Shown here: positions 45,756-58,300 of the stretch, piece by piece
How the letters are laid out: every line of letters begins with the position of its first letter
Numbering within the stretch: the stretch's first letter is position 1
Assembly: GCA_017354895.1 (NCBI GenBank)
Contig: CP071498.1
Location: forward strand, 186,001-250,000
Reading direction: 5' to 3'
Source: Podospora comata
Lineage: Eukaryota; Ascomycota; Sordariomycetes; Sordariales; Podosporaceae
Length of the DNA: 64,000 bases
Made by a program: the position numbers and the translations under genes
Notes under the pieces: generated by a model
Told to the model about the DNA's origin: nothing
Seen by the model: the letters and a program-made list of their open reading frames with translations, nothing else
The model's database searches: none

Positions 45756-47615
45756 ACGTATTTGATAAGCCAGCGGATCGGACAAGCGAGTGAATCGATT
45801 TCTACTACCCTATTACAACCATCCTCAATTACAAAACAACAACACTATTAACCTACTATAATTATATTAGAAACAGCTAAATCAGACTCTTCTGCAACCT
45901 CCTGGTACGTACGGATATTATGGCCAAGCTTGCCGCATACACCATAGCACCGAACCTTTGTACGACCCCCCCCTACACTACCACTATCCTGCTCCTTTCC
46001 TTACGCTACCTCTCTACCCACAGCCTTCTGGTCTAGTAGATCCTGTGAATCTTACATAGTAAGTGATCCTATAAGCTACATACGTATTTTTCTGGCTCTC
46101 CGGCGCTTACTTAAGGCCTCGTTAGCCTTACGGAGTAAATAGACCTCTATACAAAGGAGAGCTATGTGGTATATTATAGCCGTTATACCTTTAGTAAGTT
46201 AGTTTACTATAATTAATATTAAAGTCGGAAAATTATTTTAATAGTTAGTAATATAAGTCTTAATTAACGTTAATTATAAATTATTTTTTAGGGGTTTTAT
46301 AGTACTTGGAATCCTTAAAGTTAAATAGTACTTAACTATAAAATCGTAGGTATTTATGTACGAAACTTTATATTTAATTTAAAAAATATTTTTTTTAAAT
46401 CTTACGGTATAAAGCTAGTACCTACAAAACTACTCTATATATTTTTTTCCGTTATAAAGGCGAAGAAGGGTTTCCGGAAAGTATAAAGGAATTGGACCTT
46501 ACTTATATAATTAATATACGTATATATTAAGTCCTTAATCTAGCGACTGTATATTTATTTTAGCGGCCTAAAGTAACTAATATCGAGTAATTAAAGGAGA
46601 TCAAACGAATATAAAGGTATATAGAGCGTAATAATATTCTTTTATTAATAATAGTACTTAAATCCGGTCGAGTAGTGACTTTCCTGGCTATCGAGGATTA
46701 ATAACCGGTATATATTTTTTATATAGAACGCTATATAATAAACGAAATATTTAATTTAATTTAAGTTTATTGAATTAGTAATCTAATTATTATCGGTGTT
46801 TATAATATAGTAAATAAATAGGAAATTATACCTAATATATTATTTAAGAAGGTAATATTATATATTTAAAGTAATAAAGAGAGGGATAGCTTAACTAAAG
46901 ATATTAATTCTATAAATTACGGTCGCTTATTTACGGTTACTAATCTATAATAGTTTCGCCTTATTAAAGTCGTCCGTGGTCGTAATTATTATACTTATAA
47001 AAATAATATTTATTATAAACTTAATTTCGTCGAAGTAATAAATATTATTATTATAATATTATACTTAGCTTTAGTATTCCGTACGAACATAAACCACTCG
47101 GCAATAACCTTTGAATCCTCGCACTTAGCCCTCTGGTAGTCGTATCTACGCGTAAAACGCGTACGGAACTGTGGCTAGCGTTTAACGAAGTTATGGGCCT
47201 AGCGTTTGCGAATAGGAGGCGCGTCGCGTATACGTAGCAGTTGGTTAGCTATATCTTCCACACCACTTAATTTAGGTGGGAATGCGCGTGCAGATAGCTT
47301 AAAGATATACTAAACTATCGTTTACTCCTTTAAATCCGTTAAATTACGTAAGTTAGTTAGAATATTGCGTCGTGCAGGCTTATTAGCGCGTCGGCGATAG
47401 AGGGTAGTATAAGGCACAGAATAGAGCCTCGCTGCAGCTTTAAGGCTTAGCTTAGGGTTATTTTTAAGGGCTTCAAGTGCAAGAATACCTTTTGCCTTAA
47501 CTGGAATCGAAGACATCTTAGTATGGTAGAGGAAATTAATATTGCAGGTAAAGAGCAGTATCGCGTACGAAATCGATCCACTCGCTTATCCGATTCGCTC
47601 GCTTATTAGATACGT
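45756..47615 (-). mobile_element. Fot1/pogo-like DNA transposon, copy A (minus orientation)
   Basis: 1860 bp, bounded by 47-bp terminal inverted repeats (45756-45802 and 47569-47615) and flanked by TA on both sides (45754-45755, 47616-47617), the target duplication of the Tc1/mariner-pogo superfamily. It is the inverted partner of copy B at 49851-51712 and aligns with it along its whole length. The coding part is mutated mostly by C/G-to-T/A transitions; only the N-terminal coding region near the right end stays open. It is inserted beside a gypsy pol fragment that begins directly after its right end. Confidence 0.9.
45845..47516 (-). pseudogene. Transposase pseudogene, Fot1/pogo-like (copy A)
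   Basis: The ATG at 47516-47514 is preserved. The first 64 codons are open and encode a pipsqueak-type helix-turn-helix (SLKAAARLYSVPYTTLYRRR, residues about 24-43). Downstream the frame carries many stops. The matching start in copy B is ATA, so copy A shows the original initiation codon. The C-terminal zinc-knuckle region is recognisable near 45900-45960 in reverse. Confidence 0.85.
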
Positions 47616-47619
47616 TATA

Positions 47620-48600
47620 ATTTTAAAGTAACTATAGTATAGAGATTTTAATCTAAATATTGATTTGAAAGATAGTAGTTGCCTAAGATTAGTGAAGGCT
47701 TAAAAGTATTTAATTAACGATAGGAGATTAGAAACACATATAAAGTAAAGTGTAGAATAAGTACTGTCTACGATATTACCGTAGAAAGCCGAAAAAGCAA
47801 CAGTATACTTTATTAATATAGGCGGCAAAATTAAAGAAGGAAGGTTAAAGACGTTAGGAAAAATATCGGAGATTAATAAGTATATCTATTATATGGATAT
47901 ACAAAAGGCGAGAGAAAAGCGGTACCAGTAGAATAATAAAGATATTAAGCCTTTACGGTTGATTATTTAGAGGAACTTTCAAAGCGAAGACTATAGAACT
48001 AAAGGCTTAAGTTAAAATAAGGCGCTAAACTACAGTTTTTTAAAGTTTATTATACTAACGATAAGTGAAGTAAGGATTTAGGGAAGTATTTAAGCGAGAA
48101 CTTCAAAAGAAAATATATCAGAAAGTTTGTATCGCTGATAAAATACCCTATCTTTTATACCGAACAAGGATAATTTATGATATAGATAAAATACCGTTAG
48201 TTAAATAACGAAACGGTAACAAATAATTAACTATCATAGTTAATCTTTCAATGATAATGTTAATTAATTATTATCTAATACTTTATATACGTAAATATAC
48301 CTATTAGGTACGCTTCTATATAGATTAAAGCAAGAAATAAATAGATAGTAGTATTTCGTATACACTATAATTAAGTCAAGTATTTCGTAATACTATTCGT
48401 GTCAATTAATATACCCGCGACGTTTTAATATCTCGTTAACTATACAATCCGGAAATATCCTTACAAAATAGTAATATACTTTTTGAATAACGCTTTTATT
48501 GATTTATATATTCCAGAAAAATTAAAGCAATATATATAAAACAAGATATTTATATTTCTAATTAAAGTAAAAGAAACAGGTATAGTACTGGAAGAGTACA
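47620..48600 (+). mobile_element. Ty3/gypsy pol fragment, plus orientation
   Basis: Fossil fragment. It aligns in the same orientation with about 57.85-58.7 kb of the 54949-62455 element (protease-to-reverse-transcriptase part of pol; shared blocks include ATATCGGAGA and AGATATT..GCCTTTACGGT). It is truncated at both sides, with Fot1-like copy A abutting on the left. No LTR is attached. It is heavily mutated, with many breaks. Confidence 0.7.
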
Positions 48601-48683
48601 GTATTAGTAAAACAATCCATTTTTAATTAATCATGAAAAGTAACAATGATATTTAACAAAGAAAATCAATATACAAAGATTTT

Positions 48684-48768
48684 ACAATCCTAAGTCTTTT
48701 CACTTTAATCTTTATAAGTAAGCTCCCTATCTATAGGGACCTAATTTATTAAACTTCTATAAGTAAAA
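48684..48768 (+). repeat. Third copy of the dispersed repeat at 37.1/38.1 kb
   Basis: In direct orientation with 38051-38139, with differences mainly at transition sites. Confidence 0.5.
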
Positions 48769-49848
48769 ATAAAACGTTATATGTGTGAATAAAATACTAA
48801 TTATTTACTTTGAAAAATAACTTATATTATTTCTTGCATGAAATCACTAATTAGGTGGTTTTTTAACTTATAAAGTACTAATGTAGCATTAATCATTTCC
48901 TTTAAGACTGAAGATTGTATTTCTGAATATATTCTATTTTCAATAATTATGTATTAACTATATTTCAATTTATTTTGTTTTATATACTCCATTAATACAA
49001 TTCAAGAACATAGTACTTTCCAGAACTCGATGTTATGCTTATAGTTGGTGTAGTATAGAGCTAAGTAAACATATTTATCTTCTATTACAGATTATAGTAG
49101 TAAATAGAAGATTTTTATTTGATACAGTTAATAGATAAGTTAATATCTAAACTATTAGAAATAGTAGTTGAATTGGTAGACGTTCGTAGTTAAGTTAAAT
49201 ACCGTTGAAGTTATATAGCAGTGGAAAAGAAAGGAAATTGTGTTTAAAGGGAAATCAATAATATGGGAAAAAAGTAAATAACAATAGTTATATTCCTTAC
49301 CGGTAAATGAGTAATAGAGGAGTAATTAGCGAGGTTATCGATAATTAATAGTATAATAGATATTGAAAAAGGTAAGGTGTGTTGTAATACTGTGTAATAT
49401 TTATGTACGCATTTTAATAAAAAACTTTTAATAATCGAAATAACGAATGTTTAGTACTAGGGATAGAAAATATGGTTTTTATTAACCGTTTAATACCTTT
49501 ATCATAATACTTAACTTGCAATTAACTTGTATAAAAGATCTATATTTCTTAACTGTAAGGTTTTTTTTTAAAATGAATCATTTTATTGATTTTAATACCA
49601 AAATATACTACCTTAAGATTAAAATATATTAATAATCTCAAGAATTTTATTTTACGTATAGAAGATATCTAACTTTTTCTATTCTTGATATTAGTTTCAA
49701 TATGTGTATATTGATCGTTTTATATTATTTTTAGATAATATATGTACTATTTATATTATTATATATTATTCGTAAAGGAAAATCTGATTTAAATGAAATA
49801 TTTGCTGTAAAATCAAAATATACTAATTTTCATTATGATTAATAGGCT
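48769..49848. other. AT-rich stretch without recognised content
   Basis: No domains or paired ends were seen. It lies between the gypsy fragment and the Fot1-like copy B. Confidence 0.4.
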
Positions 49849-49850
49849 TA

Positions 49851-49897
49851 ACGTATTTAATAAGCGAGCGGATCAGATAAGCGAGTGGATCGATTTC
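49851..49897 (+). repeat. Left terminal inverted repeat of copy B
   Basis: 47 bp, starting ACGTATTT and containing two 17-bp near-repeats. It pairs with 51666-51712. Confidence 0.9.
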
Positions 49898-49949
49898 GTA
49901 TACGATACAGCTCTCTACCTGCAATATCAATTTCCTCCACTATACTAAG

Positions 49950-51623
49950 ATATCTTCGATTCCAGTTAAGGCAAAAGTTATTTTTACACTTAAAGCCCTT
50001 AAAAATGATCCTAAGCTAAGCCTTAACGCTGCAGCGAGGCTCTATTCTATGCCTTATACTACCCTCTATCGCCGACGCGCTAGTAAGCCTACACGACGCG
50101 ATATTCCAGCCAACTTACGTAATTTAATGGATTTGGAGGAGCAGACGATAGTTTAGTATATCTTTAAGCTATTTATAGGCGCATTCCTACCTAAATTAAG
50201 TGGTGTGGAAGATATGGCTAACCAACTACTACGCGTACGCGACGCGCCTCCTATTAGCAAACGCTAGGCCTATAACTTCATTAAACGCTAGCTATAGTTC
50301 CGTACGCGTTTTACGCGTAGATACGACTATTAGAGGGCTAAGTGCGAGGATTTAAAGGTTATTATTAAGTGGTTTATATTTATACGGAATATTAAGGCTA
50401 AGTACGGTATTATAAATAACGATATTTATAACTTCGACGAGACTAGGTTTATAATAGGTATTATTTTCGCGGATATAGTAGTTATAACCTCGGACGGCCG
50501 TAGTAAGGTAAAACTAGCCTAGCTTAATAACCGCGAATGGGTAATAGTAATCTAAAGAGTTAATACCTTCGGTTAAGCTATCCTTTCCTTTATTATTTTA
50601 GCCGCGCAGTATTACTTCGCTAACTAGTATACTAAATATAATTTACTGTTTACCTAGCGTATTATAATTACTGAAAATAACTGGACTACTAATCCGGTAA
50701 GCCTAGATTAGATTAAGTACTTCGACTATTATATAGCGTCCCGTATAAAGGGTAAATACTGGTTATTAATCCTCGATAGCTACGAAAGCCACTACTCGAC
50801 CGAATTCGAGCGCCACTACTAGCAAAATAATATTATTACGCTCTATATACCTCCATACTCCTCCCACCTCCTCCAGCCACTCGATGTAGGTTGCTTTAGG
50901 CCGCTAAAACAGGCGTACGGTCGCCAGATCAAGGACTTAATACGTATATATATTAACCACATAAGTAAGCTCGAGTTCTTTTATGCCTTCCGCGAGGCCT
51001 TCTTCGCCTCTATAATAGAGAAGAATATATAGGGTGGCTTTACGGGTACTGGCTTTATACCGTACGATCCAGAGAAGGTACTTTTTAAGCTAGATATAAA
51101 GCTTTATACGCTAATACCTCTAAACTTACGGCCCGGTACTATATAACCTTGGGTCTCCCAGATACTATATAACCTTTAAGAAGTTAATTCACAATCAACG
51201 CTTATTAAGACTCGTATTACTAACTATCAAAATAGCTCACCGACTTTAATACTGGCTGCGGTAGACCAGTTTGCTAAAGGTACAACGGCTATAATGCACT
51301 AGGTGGCTTTCCTTCTTGCAGAGGTCTCTTCGCTCCGTAAGGCCAATGAGGTACTAAGTAAGCGCCGGAGAGCCAAAAAAACACGTGTGAGGCTTGGAGG
51401 GTCACTTACTGTACAAGAGGCACAGGATCTACTGGATCAGAAGGCCGTGGATAGGGAGGGAGTGTAAGAAACGCAGCCGGATAGTAGTAATGCAGGGGGG
51501 GCTCGTACAAAGGTTCAGTGCTATAGTGTGTGCGGCAAGCCTGGCCATAATGCGCGCACTTGCCAGGAAGCTGCAGATGCCTTAGATTCAGCTGTTTCTG
51601 ATGTAATTATGGTTGCTTCCTAG
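49950..51623 (+). pseudogene. Transposase pseudogene of copy B (557 codons, pogo/Fot1 DDE type)
   Basis: The frame runs in one phase from ATA 49950 (ATG in copy A) to TAG 51621-51623, without frameshifts but with about 18 internal stops, nearly all explicable by C-to-T or G-to-A change. In order it has a pipsqueak HTH (residues about 20-50), a CENP-B-type HTH (about 65-130), and a DDE domain with NFDE at about 50430, LDSYESH at about 50772 and the family signature SSHLLQPLDVGCF at about 50858-50896. A basic helical stretch follows, then a C-terminal zinc knuckle CYSVCGKPGHNARTC (51514-51558 region) beyond a stop at 51465 that reads TAA where CAA would be expected. The length is close to Fot1 transposase. 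Confidence 0.88.
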
Positions 51624-51665
51624 TATTGTTGTGTAGTAATTGAGGATGGTTGTAATAGGGTAGTA

Positions 51666-51712
51666 GAAATCGATCCACTCGCTTGTCCGATCCGCTCGCT
51701 TATCAAATACGT
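51666..51712 (-). repeat. Right terminal inverted repeat of copy B
   Basis: 47 bp, the less mutated of the two ends; as its reverse complement it begins ACGTATTTG and shows both 17-bp units clearly. Confidence 0.9.
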
Positions 51713-54611
51713 TACTTTTTAAAGGTTCTATATCTATGATGTTAAATATAATTAAAATTATTTTCCTTTTAAGTATAATAGTGAAAAGTAATATTTTTGG
51801 TAGATTTTGTACGTCGGAAATAGTCTTAATATTATAATTTATTCCTTGGTTTGTTTTATAATATTCTACTTTAATATTTAAATCATACCGATATTAAGTT
51901 TATCTCTGTACTTTTATTTGTTAAGATTACTATTTCAATATCCTTTCAATATATTATAATTTCAAAGCGTTTAATTTTCTAGCCTTCTCTTTATATAATG
52001 GTAACCTCGCTAACGAATGTCGTGTTATTATTTTTGCCTTTGCCTTACGCCGATACCTTTAACGATACGTTTTGTCATCCGGTAGAAGTTACTGGCCTCC
52101 AGGAAAGGCCGTAAAATCTTTTTCAGCGGGTATATCGTTTAAAATTATTCTTTTATTCCGGATTATTTATTAATATAGTTTTTGTTAATTACTTCCGTTT
52201 GATTTCATTTTACTTCCCGTGTTTAAGTTTCTTGATATTCTATTATAGCTATATCTAATAGCGGTTCCGCTACTTAATCGTTGCCCTAACCTCTTTCATT
52301 TAATAATATAGTTTAACTTTCTTTTACAAATATAGTACGTAGTCCGGGCTTAAATAACACGCAAGTACTACTTTTCTCCATAGAATTATACTATCTTTAT
52401 TACCTCTTTCCTTTATTTAGTGAAAATAATACTTTGTTTTGTTAGGTATAAATATATTATTTAACAGCTATTCTTTAATTTAACTAGGTCCTAAACTCCT
52501 CTCCGCAAATAATCGGTTATATTTTCCTCCAAAATTTGATTTATTTACTATTTTCTTAATTAATTATAACTTACTTCCCGACTTACTTTATATGTAGACT
52601 AAGAACTATATAATAGCTTAGTTTCATACTATATAATGTATTTATGTATAATATATTGAATGGAAACTATTTCATAGCATTCTGGATATTTAAAATGAAA
52701 TTATACTAAGTTTCCTTTATAAAATTTATATTATATACATAAAAACATCTATTTTAATTACTTCGCGATTCTAACACTAACAACCTTCTTGTTTTCTTAA
52801 TATTTCTTTTAGTTTTTACATCTAAACTTTCAAAGCTATGATATTTATTATACGTGAATTATTTTATATTATTCCTATTATTCTTTTACTGTTATTTCTT
52901 TAATAGCTTTTTTTTACTATACAGGATCATTATCTTTTAATAATCTCTATAATAGTCTCTATGGTAATTTATTAATTCATTTCATAGCTTCTTTATTTGA
53001 AGATGTTTATTTCTATATTGTACGTTTAACCTTTTTATTAAATTCTATGGTTACGAAACTTTTTTCACTCGGTATATTAATTAAAGTTTTCTTCAAACCT
53101 TAAAACTTAGCCTTTCTAATACTTAATAACTACGACCTCCAAAACGCTCGGTCCCTTCGATATAACAATTACTATAATATCGTTCTTTTAATGAAATTGT
53201 TTAAATGTTTTATCATCTTTTTTAAAGTATTTTACTTCACTATAATGAAAATACTGAAGGTTACCTTTACTTTAGCCCCAGATTTAGGGCCTCTATTACT
53301 ATAGAACATCGACTTTTATCGGTTTTACGTGTATAGTACTGTGTGACGAACCCCTATCCAGAACCTCTGAAAGGGATACTGGTTGAAGGCACTTCTGAAT
53401 AATCCTGGTTCAGTGCAGCTAAACAGTGCACAACAAGATGTCTCAATGTAAACACAAGATACCGTGACTACAAGCTTGAATTGCATACTGCGGAACTGTC
53501 TATCTACACCAGCCAGTTCCTCCGTATATATAGACCCGGTGCCAAGCCTGCCACTGTCCTGGATCGATAGACTCGACCATCGATCCTATCGGTGCTGTCC
53601 CTTTTGGGTTTGACTCTTATGGATCGATCCTCGATCCCAATGATCCTGTTCTGATTGGTCCTTGCTCCTGTACTAATGATTGGTCCGTGGTGCGCCCGCG
53701 CCCCACTGAGTGTCAAGCCGTGACATACTGGAGTAATTAATATTAAAATATTACCGTTTATATTATTATTAAAACGGTTAATACTGTAATAACCCCCATT
53801 TGTTTTTTCTTTATGTTATGTTAAATTACCGATTATTAACTTATATAACTATAGCTGTATACTTACTAGGACTATTAAACTTTGATCCATTATATAACTC
53901 GTCTTTTACTTCTTTTTTAAAGCCATTATAGAAAAATCATTTTAACTCCTGATCATTAATGATATTATATAGGCTATCTATTTTAAAAAAAACCGTGTAA
54001 TCCGTTATTAAATAGGTTTAACGTAAATTTATAAACCTCTTTTATACTTACTTTACTTCAATATATTTCCTTAATATTTTTTTAAAATTAGTTTCGAAAA
54101 CATAACAGATTCCAAGATATTAAGCCGTAATTTTCTCCTAATTTTCCTTTTTCTCTTTACGGTAATCTTTAAAGATAAGTTTAAATAATATGAAAGCTCT
54201 ATCCTCAAACTTAACAACCGCGATATTATTTTAAGCATTTCATTAATAATTTAATTTAAAGAGAAATGAATATAGATTTTAAAGTAAATTAAAAACCCCT
54301 ATAACTTTACCTTTCCTCCTCCATAGTACTCTGACACTAGGAACCTAAATAAGAATTTAAGTATAATCAACATAATCATAATTTATTCCCGGGTCTATTA
54401 AATTTCGTTCTCGAATTCTTTTATACTCTTCATAAACTATTTTATAATTATAATATGGAATTTAGTAATTATAATATTAAATTTAGTAATTATAATAAAA
54501 AGTCCTCCGTTACTTAAGCTAAGCGGGATAGCTTGTATTGAAACGTTTTTAGGTCCAGCTATAGTAATAAAACAACGCTTTTAATTATTTATAATAAAGT
54601 TAAAGTAAATA
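51713..54611 (-). mobile_element. Older inverted copy of the gypsy family: 5' internal region (gag to early pol)
   Basis: Fossil. The reverse complement of 53731-54611 aligns with the start of the internal region of the 54949-62455 element (55342 to about 56.3 kb, leader and gag). The reverse complement of about 51.95-53.3 kb aligns with about 56.5-57.5 kb. Its 5' LTR is the split LTR at 54612-54948 plus 62456-62484. It is interrupted by the solo LTR (53342-53725) and bordered on the left by Fot1-like copy B. Mutated beyond any open frame, with very many breaks. Confidence 0.75.
53342..53725 (-). mobile_element. Solo LTR of the gypsy family, well preserved
   Basis: 384 bp, TGTGACG...CGTGACA on the plus strand, flanked by a perfect 5-bp duplication TACTG (53337-53341 and 53726-53730). 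The reverse complement matches the LTRs at 54949-55341 and 62060-62455 along its length, so it stands in minus orientation. Its composition is near that of normal genomic DNA, unlike everything around it. A TATATATA box lies near 53525. It sits inside the older inverted gypsy copy and is therefore younger than that copy. Confidence 0.92.
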
Positions 54612-54948
54612 TATAACGTATGAAGAGCTTCTATTCAGAACTTCTAAAAGAAATACTAATGAAAGATTTTTTGAAATAATCTTAAGTCGGTATAGTTAAA
54701 TATTATATGATAAATAGCTTATCTTGATTACAATAGTTTAGATACTAACGGTTATAACTTTTATTATATACTATGAAACTATCTTTTTATATTAGCTAGT
54801 TCCTCCGTGTATATATATAGACTTTGGGCTCTAAGTACCTCCGTACCTAGATCTATCTTCTAGTCCCGAAATCCCTTAACCCGTATTATTTCTTGCCCTA
54901 CAAGCCCTACTCATCGTTACTTTAGTCCTATTAATCCTAACGACCCTA
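54612..54948 (-). mobile_element. Left part of an older LTR, split by the nested element
   Basis: Fossil LTR in minus orientation, strongly mutated. It aligns with the solo LTR from its outer end up to position 54948, where the younger element begins. The remaining 25 or so bases continue at 62456-62484. The duplication CCCTA (54944-54948) is its last five bases. Confidence 0.85.
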
Positions 54949-55341
54949 TGTCACGGTTCAGGAGAGCGGGGTCGCCAAGACTAATAGGACTGGAGCGACG
55001 ATAAGTGGGGCCTGCGGGGCAGGAAATACACGGGCCAGGGGATCTAGGATTTGGGAGATAAATCCTTAGATCTAGGGATGCAGAGCTAAATCCAGAGGAT
55101 CTAGGGACTGAAAGATAGATCCAGGTACGGAGGTACTTGGGGCCCAAGGTCTATGTATACGGAGGAACTAGCTAGTGTATATAGACAGTTCCGCAGTATG
55201 TAATCACAGCTTGTATTCACGGTATCTTGTATTTACATCGAGATATCTTATTGTGCACTGTTTAGCTGCACGGAACTAGGATTATTCAGAAGTGCCTTTA
55301 ACCAGTATCCCTTCAGAGGTTCTGGATAGGGGTTCGTTATA
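54949..55341 (+). repeat. 5' LTR of the nested gypsy element
   Basis: 393 bp, mostly of normal composition. It is bounded on the left by the duplication CCCTA and on the right by the leader TGTTGCATAATTACTTT. Confidence 0.88.
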
Positions 55342-58300
55342 TGTTGCATAATTACTTTAACTCTATTACGAATAAGTTAAAGGCGTTTTTTTACTATTAT
55401 AGTTGGACCTAAGAATATTTAGATAGGAGGCGTCCTGCCTAGCTTAAGCAGCGAGAGATCTTCTACTAGCACCAAACCTATATTTTTTACTGTAGAATAA
55501 ATTATTAAGCGTATTGAAAAACTCGAGAAAAAGGCTTACTAAATACGGAAGTAGACAATTGTTATTTCGACTATACTTAAGTCGACTGTTAAGTTTCTAA
55601 CAGCGGAGCGCTACAATTGAAAAAGGGCAGAGCTTAAAGAGTTTTTAATTGAACTTAAAACCTATTTCGTTAATATTTTAATTAATTTATTAATAAAAAG
55701 TCAAAATTAATTATCGCGGTTACTTAATTTAAGGATATGAGTTTTGTATAGTTCAAGCCTATCCTTAATAATTATTATAAGGAAGAACCGGAAAATTAAA
55801 AAAGAATTATTATAAAATATTTCGAAAACTAATATGTTTTTGAAATTAAATTTTAAAAGGTATTTAGGGAGCATATTAAACTAAAGCGCGCGTAAGTGAG
55901 ATTCGTAAACTTACGCTAAATATATAACTATATTTAAATTAATAACCTACATAATGTATAGTGTTTCTATAATGACTTAAAAGAAGAGGTAAAAAATATA
56001 TTATAGAAACAATTAAGGTTTAATATTAACGATAATCATATTACTATAGCTATTCGGATTAACGATTAGTATTCTTAATATTATATAGAAAAGAAAAATA
56101 ATAAGGGATACTATAGAAATAATAATAAAAGAATATTTCGATAATAGTGATTTTAATAATAAGCGTAAGCGACGGTACTTTAATATTAATGACTTTAGTA
56201 CTATTTATATAAGATTAATAAAAATTAGAACTATATAATAATAAAAGTTTGAAGGTTAGGGTCAAAGTATAATTTTAAATGTTTTAATTATAATAAAGTA
56301 AGATACTTAAAAAGATTATAGAGTATTTCAGTAATTGAAATAGAAAATAAAATTATAATAATTGTTACGTTGAAAGGACGGAGAGTTATAAAAGTCGTAT
56401 TTAGGTATTAATGACATTAATGGATAAACTTTAGGAAAAAGTTTAACTAATATTCTAAATAAAAAAGAAGTAATGTTTTAAAAGCTACGTGAAGTAATAA
56501 AAAGCCTAAAAAGGTAGAATACGACCAAAAAATTTAAAGTTAAGTATTATAGGATTAATTAACGTAAGTTATTCTAGAAATCGTTATAAAAATTGTAAAA
56601 AATCATAATCTTATATACTAAAATGATTTATTAAATACCTAATACTAAAAAGGTATTACGGTAAATCAGAAACTATGATTTTATTAGGAATATTGAAGTT
56701 TATAAAGTTTATATATAAAAACTAAAAGAAATATTAAACAATGAAGAAAATCGTGAATATTAACATTACTAAATTATTAAAAATCATTTTTATATTTATA
56801 TAGTATATACTTTAGAGAGCAAATATTGTGTAGCATTGTTTGAAGATCTAGAGTACCGGAGAGTACTTTGATTTTAATATATTATATATAGATATATAAA
56901 ATGATTTTTAAAGTACATCGTTATATAATGATTAGTCGGTACGTAAAAGAAGCAAATACGATAAACCTAGATTGATTAAACATACTATAATAAAATAAAA
57001 AAGGCTTAAGAGAAACTAAATATTTATTTTTTGTACGGTTTAGGACCCGGTTAAATAGGAAAATAACCTTTAAATAATGTAATATAGTTCAAGTATGAAA
57101 AATATTTTTTCAAGTATATAAATAATAGGAATATATAGAAGAATATCATTTTTTAAAAAACGTAATAGCAAAACCGTATTAAGCTTAGACTATACGTTAT
57201 ATTTATGAAAAAAAGAGAAAAAATGTTATGAAACAAAAGTATTTAAGTAAACGGTTAAATAGAAGAACCGATATTAAATATAAATTTTAAAAAATATGAA
57301 AAAGTAAAAAAACGGAACATCAAAGGAAATCAAATAGCGATAATAAAGGAAAGTTCTATTAACAAATAACCTAGAGTAATAGGATATTCTTCAACGATAT
57401 AACCGTTTAAAAAGTAATTGGTAACCTTTCGCGAGGGTTAATAACCTCTAACGGACTATAAATAAAATGTTTAAAACTATTAGCGCAAAGCAAAAATTTA
57501 AAATAATGATCCGGTATTCATTAGGGAAGTTATTAATATATAAAAAGAAGTAAGAAAAATAAAGACCTTTAGGTTATAGTATATTAAAAAGATACTTGAG
57601 TAGTAATACTAATAAGTAAAAGTATAAAAACGAGTCTAATTTCGCTTTAATTGATATACTAAGCTAAAATACTATGATAAAAAAAAGAAAAATCAATTAT
57701 TATATAAGATTTAGTTTGACGTAAAAAGTATATAAAATTTAATTTTAGGTGTTATAGTTGAAAGCAGATATTTACACTATATTAAATATTATAAATAAAG
57801 GACCCTTAATATAAGTAATCCTAAAGCAATTGTAATATAAAGATTACGATTTATGTATTGATTAAAGGAGTAGTAATTACTTACGACTTAATTAACGAGC
57901 AGAGATTGAAAATATATATAAAGTAAAGTATAGGATAAATACCTTTCACGGTATTATTATAAGGAGCTTAAGAAAAAAATAATATACCATATTCATATAA
58001 ACGGAAAGCTCGAAGAAATAAAGATAATAACGTTAGTAAAGATATCGGAGAGTCATAAATATATTTATTATACCAATATAAATAAAGGCGAGAACAAAGC
58101 GATACCGGTAGAATTAAAGATACTTCGCCTTTACGGTAAGATATTTCAAGAGACTTTTAAAGCGAGGACCTTAAGGCTACAAAATTAAATTAAACGAAGG
58201 AGCTAAACTATCATTATTTAAAATTTATGATACTAGAAATAAATAGAGTAAGAATTATAGAAATATTTACATACGAATTTAAAAAAGAAATTTATTAAGG

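Larger units (their letters stand above)
49851..51712 (+). mobile_element. Fot1/pogo-like DNA transposon, copy B (best preserved)
   Basis: 1862 bp with 47-bp terminal inverted repeats (49851-49897 and 51666-51712) and a TA duplication on both sides (49849-49850 and 51713-51714). Each TIR contains two tandem 17-bp units (GATAAGCGAGCGGATCG and GACAAGCGAGTGGATCG at the right end). The element holds a single long transposase frame. Size and protein match the Fot1 branch of pogo elements, common in ascomycetes. Mutation is moderate and mostly C-to-T/G-to-A; the right third is least affected. Confidence 0.92.

Noticed and set aside
53504-53716. 70-codon frame in the solo LTR
   Set aside because: Lies wholly within the LTR and has no protein similarity.
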